This document shows positions 1 to 6,700 of a stretch of DNA of 13,022 nt, piece after piece. Location of the stretch: the NCBI GenBank assembly GCA_023432885.1, contig JAEZEU010000522.1, forward strand, positions 1 through 13,022, read 5' to 3'. Under the pieces are notes generated by a model. It had not been told where the DNA came from. It did no database searches and saw nothing but the letters and a program-made list of their open reading frames with translations. This DNA is from Pseudomonadota bacterium. GTDB lineage: Bacteria; Pseudomonadota; Alphaproteobacteria; Rhizobiales; Xanthobacteraceae. Position 1 is the first letter of the stretch; each line of letters begins with the position of its first letter. A program made the translations under genes and the position numbers.

Positions 1-685
1 AGTCGAATGAGCGCGGCAGCACCGAACGCGGAAACTTGTCGCGGCTTGCGGTGTTCATGCCCGAGCCCGCATTGATGACGTCGATCATCACGGCCGGATC
101 GAGCCCCGATTTGACGCCCATCACCACGGCTTCAGACGTCGCCACCATCGCGGTCGCCGACAGGAAATTGTTGGCAAGCTTCATGGTCTGGCCGGAGCCG
201 GGTTTCTCGCCGATGTAGAACACCTTCCCAATCACGCCGAGCGCCGCCTTGACCGCTTCGAATTCGGCGCGCGGCCCCGACACCATCACCGCCAGCGTGC
301 CTTTTTCGGCGCCGCCGACGCCGCCGCTCACGGGGCTGTCGATCTGCACGATGTTCTTCTTCGCGAGCAGGCCGTGAATCCTCACCGCCATCTGCGAGCC
401 GACGGTGGACAGATCGATGAAGCGCCTGACGCGCTTGCCCTCGATCACGCCGCCCTTGCCGGTCGCCACGTCAAGCGAGGCCTGCAGCGAGGGCAGGCTC
501 GCCATCACGGTCTCGACCTCGTCGGCAATGTCTTTTGGCGAAGCGCCCGCTTTCGCACCGAGCGCGACGAGCCTGTCCATCGCCGGGTTCAGGGTGTCGA
601 ATACGGTGAGCCTGTGTCCGGCCTCGATCAGGCGGCGCGCCATCGGAAAGCCCATCTTTCCGAGGCCGATGAATCCGATATCCAT
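1..685 (-). CDS. NAD(P)-dependent oxidoreductase, 3-hydroxyisobutyrate dehydrogenase family (partial, C-terminus outside window)
   Basis: The gene is read right to left from ATG 685-683 and is still open at base 1, giving 228 residues of a family usually near 290-300. The start has an AGAGGA ribosome site just upstream. The N-terminus is a Rossmann fold with a G7-x-G9-x-x-G12 dinucleotide loop (GFIGLGKMGFPMA). Residues 117-129 (DSPVSGGVGGAEK) are the substrate-binding signature, and K169 in GQTMKLANN matches the catalytic lysine. Residues 204-219 (INAGSG...DKFP) match the start of the helical C-terminal domain. Family members reduce or oxidise beta-hydroxy acids such as 3-hydroxyisobutyrate or tartronate semialdehyde in the cytoplasm. 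The sequence does not settle the substrate. It lies downstream of, and on the same strand as, the carboxymuconolactone-decarboxylase-like gene, which suggests a catabolic pair. Family assignment is firm, substrate is not. Confidence 0.92.
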   Translation of the reverse strand, partial: MDIGFIGLGKMGFPMARRLIEAGHRLTVFDTLNPAMDRLVALGAKAGASPKDIADEVETVMASLPSLQASLDVATGKGGVIEGKRVRRFIDLSTVGSQMAVRIHGLLAKKNIVQIDSPVSGGVGGAEKGTLAVMVSGPRAEFEAVKAALGVIGKVFYIGEKPGSGQTMKLANNFLSATAMVATSEAVVMGVKSGLDPAVMIDVINAGSGMNTASRDKFPRSVLPRSFD

Positions 686-737
686 GAGGTTTCCTCTTCT
701 TCGTTATTCTCGGCGAAGTGCGTACCGCACACTCAAT

Positions 738-870
738 GTCGTCCCGGCGAAAGCCGGGACCCATAACCACAAAGGCATGTTGTTGAAACGCGCTGCGGCT
801 GCAGCTTCGCGCACCAGCTTGATCCTGTGGTCATGGGTCCCGGGTCGCGCTTCGCTTGCCCGGGACGACA
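738..870. repeat. 133-bp dispersed palindromic element (cruciform type)
   Basis: The ends are perfect inverted repeats: TGTCGTCCCGG at 738-748 pairs with 860-870. A second stem block, GGACCCATAACCACA at 757-771, pairs with 827-841 with one mismatch. Between the two stem blocks each arm carries its own small hairpin, CCCGGCGAAAGCCGGG on the left and CCCGGG...CCCGGG (839-864) on the right, so a cross-shaped fold is possible. From memory this sequence type occurs in many intergenic copies in Bradyrhizobium; copy number was not checked. It fills most of the 190-bp space between two genes on the minus strand and has no coding potential of its own. Confidence 0.75.
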
Positions 871-875
871 GACGA

Positions 876-1256
876 TTACCCCTTGTCGATCTCCGCGAAC
901 ACCTCGCGGGCAATCCGAAAACTGTCGACCGCCGCGGGCATGCCGGCATAGATCGCGACCTGCATCAGGATTTCCCGGATTTCCTCGCGCGACACGCCGT
1001 TGGTGAGCGCGCCCTTCAGATGCGCGCGCAGCTCGTGCGGGCGGTTGAGGATCGAGATCATGGCGATGTTGAGCATGCTGCGGGTCTTGCGCGGCAGTTC
1101 CTCGCGGCCCCACACCGAGCCCCAGCAATATTCGTTGAGCAGGTCCTGGAACGGCGCGTTGAAACTGTCGACGTTCTTCATCGCGTTGGCGACATAGGCC
1201 TCGCCCAGCACGGCCTTGCGAATGCCCAGGCCCTTGTCCCACATCTTCTGGTCCAT
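876..1256 (-). CDS. Carboxymuconolactone decarboxylase family protein (PcaC-like)
   Basis: The protein has 126 residues, the length usual for PcaC-type proteins. The start ATG (1256-1254) is preceded by an AGAGGA ribosome site. The helical core is clear: residues 37-60 (QDLLNEYCWGSVW...LPRKTRS), a hydrophobic helix at 61-70, then RPHELRAHLKGALTNGVSREEI (about 72-93) with the family's conserved histidine at 79, and MQVAIYAGMPAA near 98-109. The AhpD-type CxxC pair is absent, so it should not be a peroxidase-type member. True PcaC decarboxylates 4-carboxymuconolactone in the protocatechuate branch of the beta-ketoadipate pathway. No other pca gene is visible, so the true substrate is open. It probably shares a transcript with the oxidoreductase downstream, separated from it by the palindromic element. 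Confidence 0.9.
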   Translation of the reverse strand: MDQKMWDKGLGIRKAVLGEAYVANAMKNVDSFNAPFQDLLNEYCWGSVWGREELPRKTRSMLNIAMISILNRPHELRAHLKGALTNGVSREEIREILMQVAIYAGMPAAVDSFRIAREVFAEIDKG

Positions 1257-1410
1257 GACGTTTCCTCTTTTGCACTGGTTCTCACGGGGAAATTACGGGG
1301 TCCGTCCGCGCCAGTCACGCCTTCGTGTTATGCGACATTAGGGGTGGGATAGGGCTTGGAACGCGTGCCTCAGGGCTGCCGTTATGCTAGTGTTTCCTTC
1401 GGTCAAATCC

Positions 1411-1414
1411 GGAG
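1411..1414 (+). promoter_or_regulatory. Shine-Dalgarno GGAG that makes the next start ambiguous
   Basis: GGAG abuts ATG 1415 directly, which is too close for normal use. The two TTG codons that follow, at 1418 and 1421, lie 3 and 6 bases from it. An in-frame TAG at 1388 rules out any start far upstream. Either ATG 1415 is used without this site, or translation begins at TTG 1421. Confidence 0.4.
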
Positions 1415-4027
1415 ATGTTGTTGAACGGCGCCAATCCCGATCCCGCAAAGCCCGCGCGCGAGCCCGACGATGTGGCGCGGCTCAAATTGTCGCAGGCCCT
1501 GCAGCGGGCCACGTACGCTATCGCGTGGGAGCGCGCCTGGCCGCATCTGGCGCGGATCCTGACTCTCGCCGGACTGTTCCTGACCGTTTCCTGGGCCGGC
1601 CTGTGGCTGGTGCTGCCGTTCCCCGCGCGCGCGGCGGGACTCGTCCTGTTCGCCCTCGCCGGCCTCGCCGCGCTGTGGCCCCTGACTCGTTTCCGCTGGC
1701 CCACACGTGCCGATGCGCTCGGCCGGCTCGACCGCGGCACCGGCATCCGCCATCGGCCTGCGACCGCGCTGAGCGACACCGTCACGACCAAAGACCCCGT
1801 CGCGCTGGCGCTGTGGCAGGAGAGCCGCGCCCGCACGCTGGCTTCGCTGACGCGCATCCGTGCCGGCCTGCCGTCGCCGCGCCTTGCCATCCACGACCCC
1901 TGGGCGGTGCGCGCCCTCGTCATCGTCATGATGGTGGCGGCCTATGTGGCTGCCGGGGACGAGCGCAATCTGCGCGTCGCCTCGGCCTTCGACTGGAACG
2001 GCGTGCTGGCGCCGACCAACATCCGCGTTGATGCCTGGGTGACGCCGCCGGTTTATACCGGCAAGCCGCCGATCATCCTGTCTTCGGCGAACAAGGAAAG
2101 CGGAGTTCCCGCCAGCGGTCCGCTGGCGGTGCCGGCCGGCAGCACGGTCATCGTGCGTTCGAGCGGCGGCAAGCTCGACGTCGTGACCGGCGGCGGCGTG
2201 ACCGAGGCCGCCATGGCCGAGCAGGCACCCAAGGGCACCAACGAGCGTCATTTCACGGTCGGCGGCGACGGCACCGTGCACGTCCGTGCCCCATCGGGGC
2301 AGCCGCAGTGGAAATTCGCGGCCATGCCCGATCGCCCGCCGACCATTGCGCTCGCAAAAGATCCCGAGCGCCAGCCGCGCGGCTCCCTGCAGATGTCCTA
2401 CAAGATCGAGGACGATTACGGCGTCACCGAAGCCCGCGCCCAATTTGCCCCGCGCAACGCCGACGGAGCCAACGAAAGCGGCAAGGAAAACGGCAAGGAA
2501 AACGGCAAGGACAGCGCGGCGCCACGCCCGCTGTTCGAGCCGCCGCAATTCGCCCTGGTGCTGCCGAACGCGCGCACCCGCAACGGCGTCGGCCAGACGC
2601 TGAAGGATCTCAGCGAGGACCCCTATGCCGGGGCCGACGTCACGCTGACGCTGACGGCGAAGGATGAGGCCGGCAACAGCGGCACGAGCGATCCGTTCAA
2701 CATGCGCCTGCCGGAGCGGCTGTTCTCAAAGCCGCTGGCGCGCGCGCTGATCGAGCAGCGCCGGAACCTGGCGCTGGACGCCAATCAGAACGAGAAGGTC
2801 TATGCCGCGCTCGATGCCCTGATGATCGCCCCGGAGCTGTTCACGCCGCAGGCGGGTCACTATCTCGGCCTCTACAGCGTGGCGCGTGAGCTCCAGGGCG
2901 CCCGCACCGACGATGCTTTGCGCGGCGTTGTCGCAAGCCTGTGGGCGCTCGCCGTCAGCATCGAGGACGGTGACATCTCCGACGTGGAGAAGGCGCTGCG
3001 CGCGGCGGAGGATGCGCTCAAGCAGGCGCTGGAGCGCGGGGCCAGCGACGAGGAAATCAAGAAGCTCACGGAAAACCTGCGCGCGGCGCTCGACAAGTAT
3101 CTGCGCCAACTCGCCGAGCAGCTCAAGAGCAATCCGCAGCAGCTTTCGCGGCCGCTCGATCCCAACACCAAGATGCTGACCCAGCGCGATCTCGACAACC
3201 TGCTGCAGCAGATCGAGCGCGAGGCGCGCCGCGGCAATCGCGAGGCCGCCATGGACGCGCTCAAGCGCCTCGGCGACATCATGCGCGAACTGCAAATGGC
3301 GCAGCCCGGCCAGGGCGACGACGAGATGCAGCAGTCGCTCAACGAACTCGGCGACATGATCCGCAAGCAGCAGCAACTGCGCGACAAGACCTTCAAGCAG
3401 GGCCAGGACTCCCGGCGCGATCGCATGCGGGGCAAGCAGGGCGACCAGAGCATGGGCGACCTGCAGCAGGACCAGCAGGCGCTGCGTGACCGTCTCAAGC
3501 AGTTGCAGGACGAACTGGCCAAGCGGGGCATGAGCCCGAAGCAGCGCGGCGACAAGGGCCAGCGCGGCGAGCAGGGCCAGCAAGGCCAACAGGGCCAGCA
3601 AGGCGGCGAGCAGGGCGACGGCGAGGACGGTCTTGATCAGGCCGATTCCGCCATGGGCGACGCCACCGGCCGGCTGGGTGAGGGCAATGCGGATGGTGCG
3701 GTCGACTCGCAAGGCCGGGCGCTGGAAGCGCTGCGCAAGGGTGCGCAGAGCCTCGCAGAGGCGATGCAGCCCGGCGACGGCGATGGTCAGCAGGATGGTC
3801 CCGGCAACCGCGCCGGCCGTCAGCAGAGCGGCGGCAACCAGACCGATCCGCTCGGCCGTCCGCTGCACGGCCGCGAATACGGCGACGACTACACCGTCAA
3901 GATCCCCGGCGAGATCGACGTGGAGCGCGTCCGCCGTATCCTCGACGAACTGCGCCGCCGCCTCGCCGATCCGAACCGCCCGCAGATCGAGCTCGACTAC
4001 ATCGAGCGGCTGCTGAAGGACTATTGA
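1415..4027 (+). CDS. DUF4175/TIGR02302 family large membrane protein
   Basis: The protein has 870 residues. Three hydrophobic segments are visible in the first fifth (about 45-69, 72-92 and 164-180), followed by a long soluble part that begins with the typical stretch around VDAWVTPPVYTGKPPI (205-220). Residues about 500-680 are rich in E, K, Q, R, A and L and read as long coiled coils. Residues about 705-760 are a low-complexity Q/G/E tract with repeated GQQ units. The C-terminus (about 820-870) is compact and charged again: ...YTVKIPGEIDVERVRRILDELRRRL.... This pattern fits the uncharacterised alphaproteobacterial family DUF4175/TIGR02302, whose biochemical role I do not know. Anchoring plus coiled coil suggests a structural envelope role, which is inference. 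The start is uncertain by two codons. The gene ends 17 bases before a strong hairpin. Confidence 0.88.
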   Translation: MLLNGANPDPAKPAREPDDVARLKLSQALQRATYAIAWERAWPHLARILTLAGLFLTVSWAGLWLVLPFPARAAGLVLFALAGLAALWPLTRFRWPTRADALGRLDRGTGIRHRPATALSDTVTTKDPVALALWQESRARTLASLTRIRAGLPSPRLAIHDPWAVRALVIVMMVAAYVAAGDERNLRVASAFDWNGVLAPTNIRVDAWVTPPVYTGKPPIILSSANKESGVPASGPLAVPAGSTVIVRSSGGKLDVVTGGGVTEAAMAEQAPKGTNERHFTVGGDGTVHVRAPSGQPQWKFAAMPDRPPTIALAKDPERQPRGSLQMSYKIEDDYGVTEARAQFAPRNADGANESGKENGKENGKDSAAPRPLFEPPQFALVLPNARTRNGVGQTLKDLSEDPYAGADVTLTLTAKDEAGNSGTSDPFNMRLPERLFSKPLARALIEQRRNLALDANQNEKVYAALDALMIAPELFTPQAGHYLGLYSVARELQGARTDDALRGVVASLWALAVSIEDGDISDVEKALRAAEDALKQALERGASDEEIKKLTENLRAALDKYLRQLAEQLKSNPQQLSRPLDPNTKMLTQRDLDNLLQQIEREARRGNREAAMDALKRLGDIMRELQMAQPGQGDDEMQQSLNELGDMIRKQQQLRDKTFKQGQDSRRDRMRGKQGDQSMGDLQQDQQALRDRLKQLQDELAKRGMSPKQRGDKGQRGEQGQQGQQGQQGGEQGDGEDGLDQADSAMGDATGRLGEGNADGAVDSQGRALEALRKGAQSLAEAMQPGDGDGQQDGPGNRAGRQQSGGNQTDPLGRPLHGREYGDDYTVKIPGEIDVERVRRILDELRRRLADPNRPQIELDYIERLLKDY
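2480..2512 (+). repeat. 12-bp in-frame tandem repeat, about 2.75 copies
   Basis: The unit GGCAAGGAAAAC occurs at 2480-2491 and 2492-2503, with a partial third copy at 2504-2512. It encodes G-K-E-N repeats near residues 356-366 of the DUF4175 protein. Because the unit is a multiple of three, copy-number change would alter only the length of this linker. Confidence 0.85.
3542..3631 (+). repeat. Low-complexity 9-bp GQQ-coding repeat tract
   Basis: Degenerate 9-base units of the type GGCCAGCAA / GGCCAACAG encode successive G-Q-Q triplets, flanked by R-G-D/E and G-E-Q-G-D units, at about residues 710-739 of the DUF4175 protein. The tract resembles collagen-like Gly-X-Y spacing but lacks proline. 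It is probably a flexible hydrophilic linker between the coiled coil and the C-terminal domain. Confidence 0.75.
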
Positions 4028-4043
4028 GCCGTCGCAGTTGCGT

Positions 4044-4073
4044 AAGGTGGGTTAGCGAAGCGTAACCCACCTT
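4044..4073 (+). terminator. Strong hairpin after the DUF4175 gene, probable terminator or dispersed repeat
   Basis: AAGGTGGGTTA (4044-4054) and TAACCCACCTT (4063-4073) are perfect inverted repeats around the 8-base loop GCGAAGCG. There are only three T after the stem (4072-4074). The GGTGGGTTA...TAACCCACC type is one I recall as a widespread intergenic repeat, so it may be a mobile palindrome that also serves as transcript end. It begins 17 bases after the stop codon. Confidence 0.6.
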
Positions 4074-4074
4074 T

Positions 4075-4092
4075 CCGCCGATAGATCGGCGG
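4075..4092 (+). repeat. Second hairpin immediately downstream
   Basis: CCGCCGAT (4075-4082) and ATCGGCGG (4085-4092) form a perfect 8-bp stem with a two-base spacer; in practice it would open to a 4-6-base loop. It abuts the preceding hairpin with one base between, making a tandem stem-loop behind the DUF4175 gene. Confidence 0.6.
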
Positions 4093-4669
4093 ATGCGCTG
4101 CATTAACTCGCCCACAATATTCGACGATCACGCACTCCGCCCTCATTCTGAGGAGCGGATCTGCACGCGTCTGGGAAGCAGGAGCGGGCGAAATCGGCGT
4201 CTCACCATTCGAGACGCCTGCGGGATCCGGTGCGGGCGAGAGTCCGGCACGACGGGTAGGGAGATTCGGTTTTACGGAATCGAGCCGGGTCCTTTGCGAG
4301 GAACGTATTCTGTTTTAAAGAAGTATCAAAATCGGCGTCGTGACCGGAATTGTCCCGCCGATAAGCGTTCGCACGGTTATCATGACTTACCTCGATACTC
4401 GGGCAAAATCATGCCGCGGCGACGCAATGACGCGCCTCGTTTGCTAAGCGCGACAAATTGCTCCAAGGCGACGACACTCACATTGATGTCGTATTTGCAC
4501 GCTTAGACGCACTCGTCCGCTGCTGCTGAAAGCCAGCGGCACTCCATGGTCGGTTCCGTCGCCGCAAGGGCACGGATTGGCAGCGAAACAGGGTGCGATT
4601 TCATCGCGCCTCCTTCGGCCCGACACGTGTCCCACAAGAAAATCCAGTCAAAATCAGTCAGGAGTTATG
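4093..4669. other. Gene-free stretch with degenerate repeat, visibly less GC-rich than its surroundings
   Basis: I see no convincing gene here. The longest open frame (4093-4506, plus) has no recognisable domain, an odd amino-acid mix and no ribosome site. Around 4132-4222, CCTCATTCTGAGGAGCGG followed by CGTCTCACCATTCGAGACGCCTGC resembles a decayed copy of an intergenic repeat type I recall from Bradyrhizobium (CCTCAT-GTGAGGAGC...GTCTCGAACCATGAGG). From about 4290 to 4660 the sequence becomes richer in A and T (for example GTTTTAAAGAAGTATCAAAATC at 4313-4334), matching the gene that follows. A promoter for that gene should lie here, but I could not pick a convincing -35/-10 pair. Confidence 0.5.
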
Positions 4670-5185
4670 ATGGCGTCTCGCTTGAGCGCCGCAATCTGCG
4701 GCGTCGCAATCGCGATTTCTTGTTCCACCGGCGCTGAAGCAAAAAAAATCAGTGCTGAACCAAAAAAGATCAGTGCAAGTCGTACCAAAACTGTCCCGCT
4801 CGTCGGTGCCGCATCAACGTACAATCCATTCAAGCCCGGATGGCGCGAGGGCGGCCCGAATACGGCTTCCGGCGAACGATATGATGCCTCTGCGTGGTCG
4901 GCTGCCATTCAGATCAAGCTGCGCAAATTGTTCGGCGGGGTAAAATATCGCAAGCGACCGAAATTGGCTCTCGTCGAAGCCAAAGGAAAGAAAGTAGTCG
5001 TAAAAATAAACGATGTCGGGCCGCTCACTCCCGGTCGCATCATCGACTTGAACGAGCGCACCATGCGCCATTTCGATCCGACTCTTAAAAAGGGAGTCAT
5101 CCATGGCGTGAAGGTTACGCCACTGGCCGGCGACCATTGGACGCTGGGGCCCGTTGTCGAGGTCGCCGGTGACAGTGCCGGCTAA
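4670..5185 (+). CDS. Exported RlpA-like double-psi beta-barrel protein
   Basis: The protein has 171 residues. AGGAG at 4660-4664 is five bases from ATG 4670, which favours this start over the ATG one codon earlier. Residues 1-24 are a signal peptide (MASRLSAAICGVAIAISC...AEA). C18 is in a poor lipobox context, so lipidation is unlikely but possible. Residues 46-153 match an RlpA/DPBB domain: GAASTYN (47-52), TASGERYD (65-72), and KINDVGPLTPGRIIDL (112-127) with D115 at the position of the RlpA catalytic aspartate. The usual N-D-R-G-P is N-D-V-G-P here. There is no SPOR domain. RlpA proteins are periplasmic or outer-membrane lytic transglycosylases that act on denuded glycan at septa. Enzymatic activity of this short form is unproven. 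Base use is noticeably more A/T-rich than its neighbours, suggesting separate acquisition. Confidence 0.82.
   Translation: MASRLSAAICGVAIAISCSTGAEAKKISAEPKKISASRTKTVPLVGAASTYNPFKPGWREGGPNTASGERYDASAWSAAIQIKLRKLFGGVKYRKRPKLALVEAKGKKVVVKINDVGPLTPGRIIDLNERTMRHFDPTLKKGVIHGVKVTPLAGDHWTLGPVVEVAGDSAG
4742..4783 (+). repeat. Two 21-bp in-frame repeats beside an A8 run
   Basis: Units 4742-4762 and 4763-4783 encode KKISAEP and KKISASR directly after the predicted signal-peptide cleavage site of the RlpA-like protein. The first unit is part of eight consecutive A (4741-4748) and the second holds six (4763-4768). Such runs are prone to slippage. Confidence 0.75.
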
Positions 5186-5226
5186 GCGCGCCCAACGGCG
5201 CGCACGCCGCACCTGAAAATCTTGCG

Positions 5227-5297
5227 CATTCCCGGCTCGATGCGGAGCCTGCGATCGGTCGCGCCTTCGCGCGATCCGGTGGCATCGGGCCGGGATG
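5227..5297. repeat. Inverted-repeat-bounded intergenic element at a convergent junction
   Basis: CATTCCCGGC (5227-5236) faces GCCGGGATG (5289-5297) with one bulged base. Inside, GATCGGTCGCGCC-TTC-GCGCGATC (about 5253-5276) makes a second stem. It lies between the stop codons of the RlpA-like gene (plus) and the cpdR-like gene (minus), so it could end transcripts from both sides. It resembles the GTCGTCCCGG...CCGGGACGAC repeats in being cruciform-like but is a different sequence. Confidence 0.5.
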
Positions 5298-5308
5298 ACG
5301 GCGTGGAG

Positions 5309-5686
5309 TCACCCGGCTTTGCGGGCCGCCAGCGCATCCGCCACTGCGGTGCGAATGTCGGCCACCGAGAACGGTTTCGTCACGACGTCATGCACGATGG
5401 CGTTCAGTCCCGAGGCGCGCTCGCGCTGGTCGGCGAAGCCCGTCATCAGCAGGATCTTCAGCTCGGGAAAATCGCGCGCGGCGGTGAGCGCGAGCGCGAT
5501 GCCGTCCATCACCGGCATCTGGATGTCGGTGAGCAGCAGGTCGAACGCGCCGCGCTCGCGCGTCAGGATCTCCAGCGCCTCGGCGCCGTCCTCGGCGGTG
5601 ATGGTGTCGTGGCCGTCCATCGCAATGGCGCGCGACACCAGCCCGCGCATGGAATCCTCGTCGTCGGCGATCAGCACGCGCGCCAT
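5309..5686 (-). CDS. cpdR: CpdR-like single-domain response regulator
   Basis: The protein has 125 residues, a receiver domain with no output domain. Acidic pocket D8/D9/D11 (in IADDEDS), phospho-acceptor D54 (LLLTDIQMP), T82 (LLMTGFAD) and K104 (VVTKPFS) are all present, so it should be phosphorylatable. I chose ATG 5686 (MARVL...) because family members begin this way; GTG 5692 is an alternative, and the AAGGGA at 5702-5697 is 10 or 4 bases away respectively. CpdR, when unphosphorylated, acts as an adaptor that brings substrates to ClpXP and affects CtrA turnover in alphaproteobacteria. Here it follows the zinc-ribbon gene by 36 bases on the same strand, so the two are probably cotranscribed. 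Receiver domain is certain; the CpdR name rests on sequence resemblance and the ftsE neighbourhood. Confidence 0.8.
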   Translation of the reverse strand: MARVLIADDEDSMRGLVSRAIAMDGHDTITAEDGAEALEILTRERGAFDLLLTDIQMPVMDGIALALTAARDFPELKILLMTGFADQRERASGLNAIVHDVVTKPFSVADIRTAVADALAARKAG

Positions 5687-5722
5687 CTGCACAAAATCCC
5701 TTGCGCGTATGTCGCGGCCGGC

Positions 5723-6562
5723 TCAGGCCCGGCCGGCAGCGAGATCGCGCTTGTTGAAGAAGCGGATGTCGATATCACGCCCTTCCGGCGGCGGCGAGGC
5801 AAGACGCGTCTTGAACCAGGCGCGCTCGCCGGGCTTGAGCACGCTCTGCTCCAGCACCGCGTTCCAGGCATAGACCTCGGCTCCCTGCGCGTCGCGTACG
5901 GAGAAGCGCAGCCGCGGGATGCCGACCGGCTCCCTGGTCTCACCGACGATCATGCCCTCTATGACCAGCACGGGCTTGGCGTCCACGGTCTCGTAGGTGA
6001 TCTTGATGTCCTTGAAGGCGAGCCCCCGCAGGTTTACTTCGAGCCCCACCAGTCTGTAGAAGGCCGCTGTCTGCGGCATCAGCCGCACCACATCGTTGCG
6101 CCAGACGATGATGGCCAGCACCAGAGCGGCCATGGCGGCGCAGGTGGCGGTGAGACCCGCGCCCCGCAGCATCGGGATCGGCGGAAAGGGCGGCAGTGTG
6201 AAGAGTTCGCGCAGGCGCGATCGCTTCGGCTGGTCAGCCTCCTCGTCGGCGACGTCCTGGCGGGCGGCCGTAGTCCAGTCGGCTTCCGCTTCGTGCTGTG
6301 TGGCCTGGGAGGGCCAATCGGGGGCAACGGAGGGGCTTTCGACCACCGGCGTCCGGCTGTCCTCCTGCGTCACGGCGTCCCACTCGGCCGCAAAGTCGCG
6401 CCGGGCAGCCGCGGGCGCCCCCGCCACGGTTTCCAGCGCGTCGTCCGGCCGCGCCAGCCATGTCAGCTTGCAGCGGGAACAGCGCACGGTTCGTCCGGCT
6501 GTTCCCAGGGCAGCGGGATTGATGGCAAAAGACGTTGTACAGTTGGGACAAACGATATGCAT
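5723..6562 (-). CDS. MJ0042-type zinc-ribbon / DUF3426 membrane protein
   Basis: The protein has 279 residues. The N-terminus has C5-x2-C8 and C28-x2-C31, a zinc ribbon of the MJ0042 type (MHIVCPNC...VRCSRCKLTW). Residues about 40-120 are acidic and look disordered. One membrane segment spans about 136-154. The C-terminal 120 residues (FYRLVGLEVNLRGLAFKDIKITYE... onward) fit DUF3426 and would lie in the periplasm if the zinc ribbon is cytoplasmic. The start ATG 6562 is set by GGAGG at 6575-6571, eight bases away; the in-frame GTG at 6571 overlaps that site. Proteins of this kind are found beside ftsE in alphaproteobacteria as far as I recall, and their function is unknown. It is first in a likely bicistron with the cpdR-like gene and divergent from ftsE. 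Confidence 0.88.
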   Translation of the reverse strand: MHIVCPNCTTSFAINPAALGTAGRTVRCSRCKLTWLARPDDALETVAGAPAAARRDFAAEWDAVTQEDSRTPVVESPSVAPDWPSQATQHEAEADWTTAARQDVADEEADQPKRSRLRELFTLPPFPPIPMLRGAGLTATCAAMAALVLAIIVWRNDVVRLMPQTAAFYRLVGLEVNLRGLAFKDIKITYETVDAKPVLVIEGMIVGETREPVGIPRLRFSVRDAQGAEVYAWNAVLEQSVLKPGERAWFKTRLASPPPEGRDIDIRFFNKRDLAAGRA

Positions 6563-6570
6563 GGAGCCCA

Positions 6571-6575
6571 CCTCC
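6571..6575 (-). promoter_or_regulatory. Shine-Dalgarno GGAGG setting the zinc-ribbon start
   Basis: Read on the minus strand, GGAGG ends eight bases before ATG 6562. This spacing selects 6562 over the GTG at 6571, which overlaps the site itself. Confidence 0.75.
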
Positions 6576-6606
6576 CATGGTAGCCGCAGGATGCTACAAG
6601 CCGACC

Positions 6607-6622
6607 GTTAACGAATCGGAAA
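6607..6622 (-). promoter_or_regulatory. Candidate CtrA-binding site in the zinc-ribbon/ftsE divergent region
   Basis: On the minus strand the sequence reads TTTC-N7-TTAAC (plus strand GTTAA 6607-6611, seven bases, GAAA 6619-6622). The alphaproteobacterial CtrA consensus is TTAA-N7-TTAAC, so the spacing is exact and one half-site is intact, with two mismatches in the other half. It lies 45-60 bases upstream of the zinc-ribbon start and about 90 bases upstream of ftsE. In so short a region a chance match is possible. Confidence 0.35.
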
Positions 6623-6700
6623 CCATAAAAGCCGCACAACGCTTGTGGGCGGTTCGTGGCCGGGGCGAGGGCAAAACGCGGGGCTTGGTGCCCGTCGAAC

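Noticed and set aside
738..870. tRNA-like or other structured RNA gene at the cruciform element
   Set aside because: The fold comes from inverted repeats without anticodon-arm, T-loop or CCA features; a dispersed palindrome explains it better.
405..1352. 315-codon plus-strand frame at the left
   Set aside because: It runs antisense to both the oxidoreductase and the CMD-like gene and through a palindromic repeat.
1355..1388. CTTGGA and TATGCT as a promoter for the DUF4175 gene
   Set aside because: The spacing is about 22 bases, too long for a sigma-70-type promoter.
2726..3868. 380-codon open frame on the minus strand inside the DUF4175 gene
   Set aside because: Leu/Ala-rich mirror of the coiled-coil and Gln repeat region; no ribosome site or known domain.
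4349..4372. GGAAT...CGTT resembling a general-stress EcfG promoter
   Set aside because: The -35 differs from GGAAC and the spacer is 15 bases, shorter than the usual 16-18.
4093..4506. 137-codon frame in the gap before the RlpA-like gene
   Set aside because: No ribosome site, no domain, Arg/Cys-rich and overlaps a decayed repeat and the end of a hairpin.
5222..6583. 453-codon open frame on the plus strand opposite cpdR and the zinc-ribbon gene
   Set aside because: It is the antisense shadow of two genes with recognisable domains; its product has no domain and an odd His/Arg/Gly-rich mix. High third-position GC removes stops on the opposite strand.
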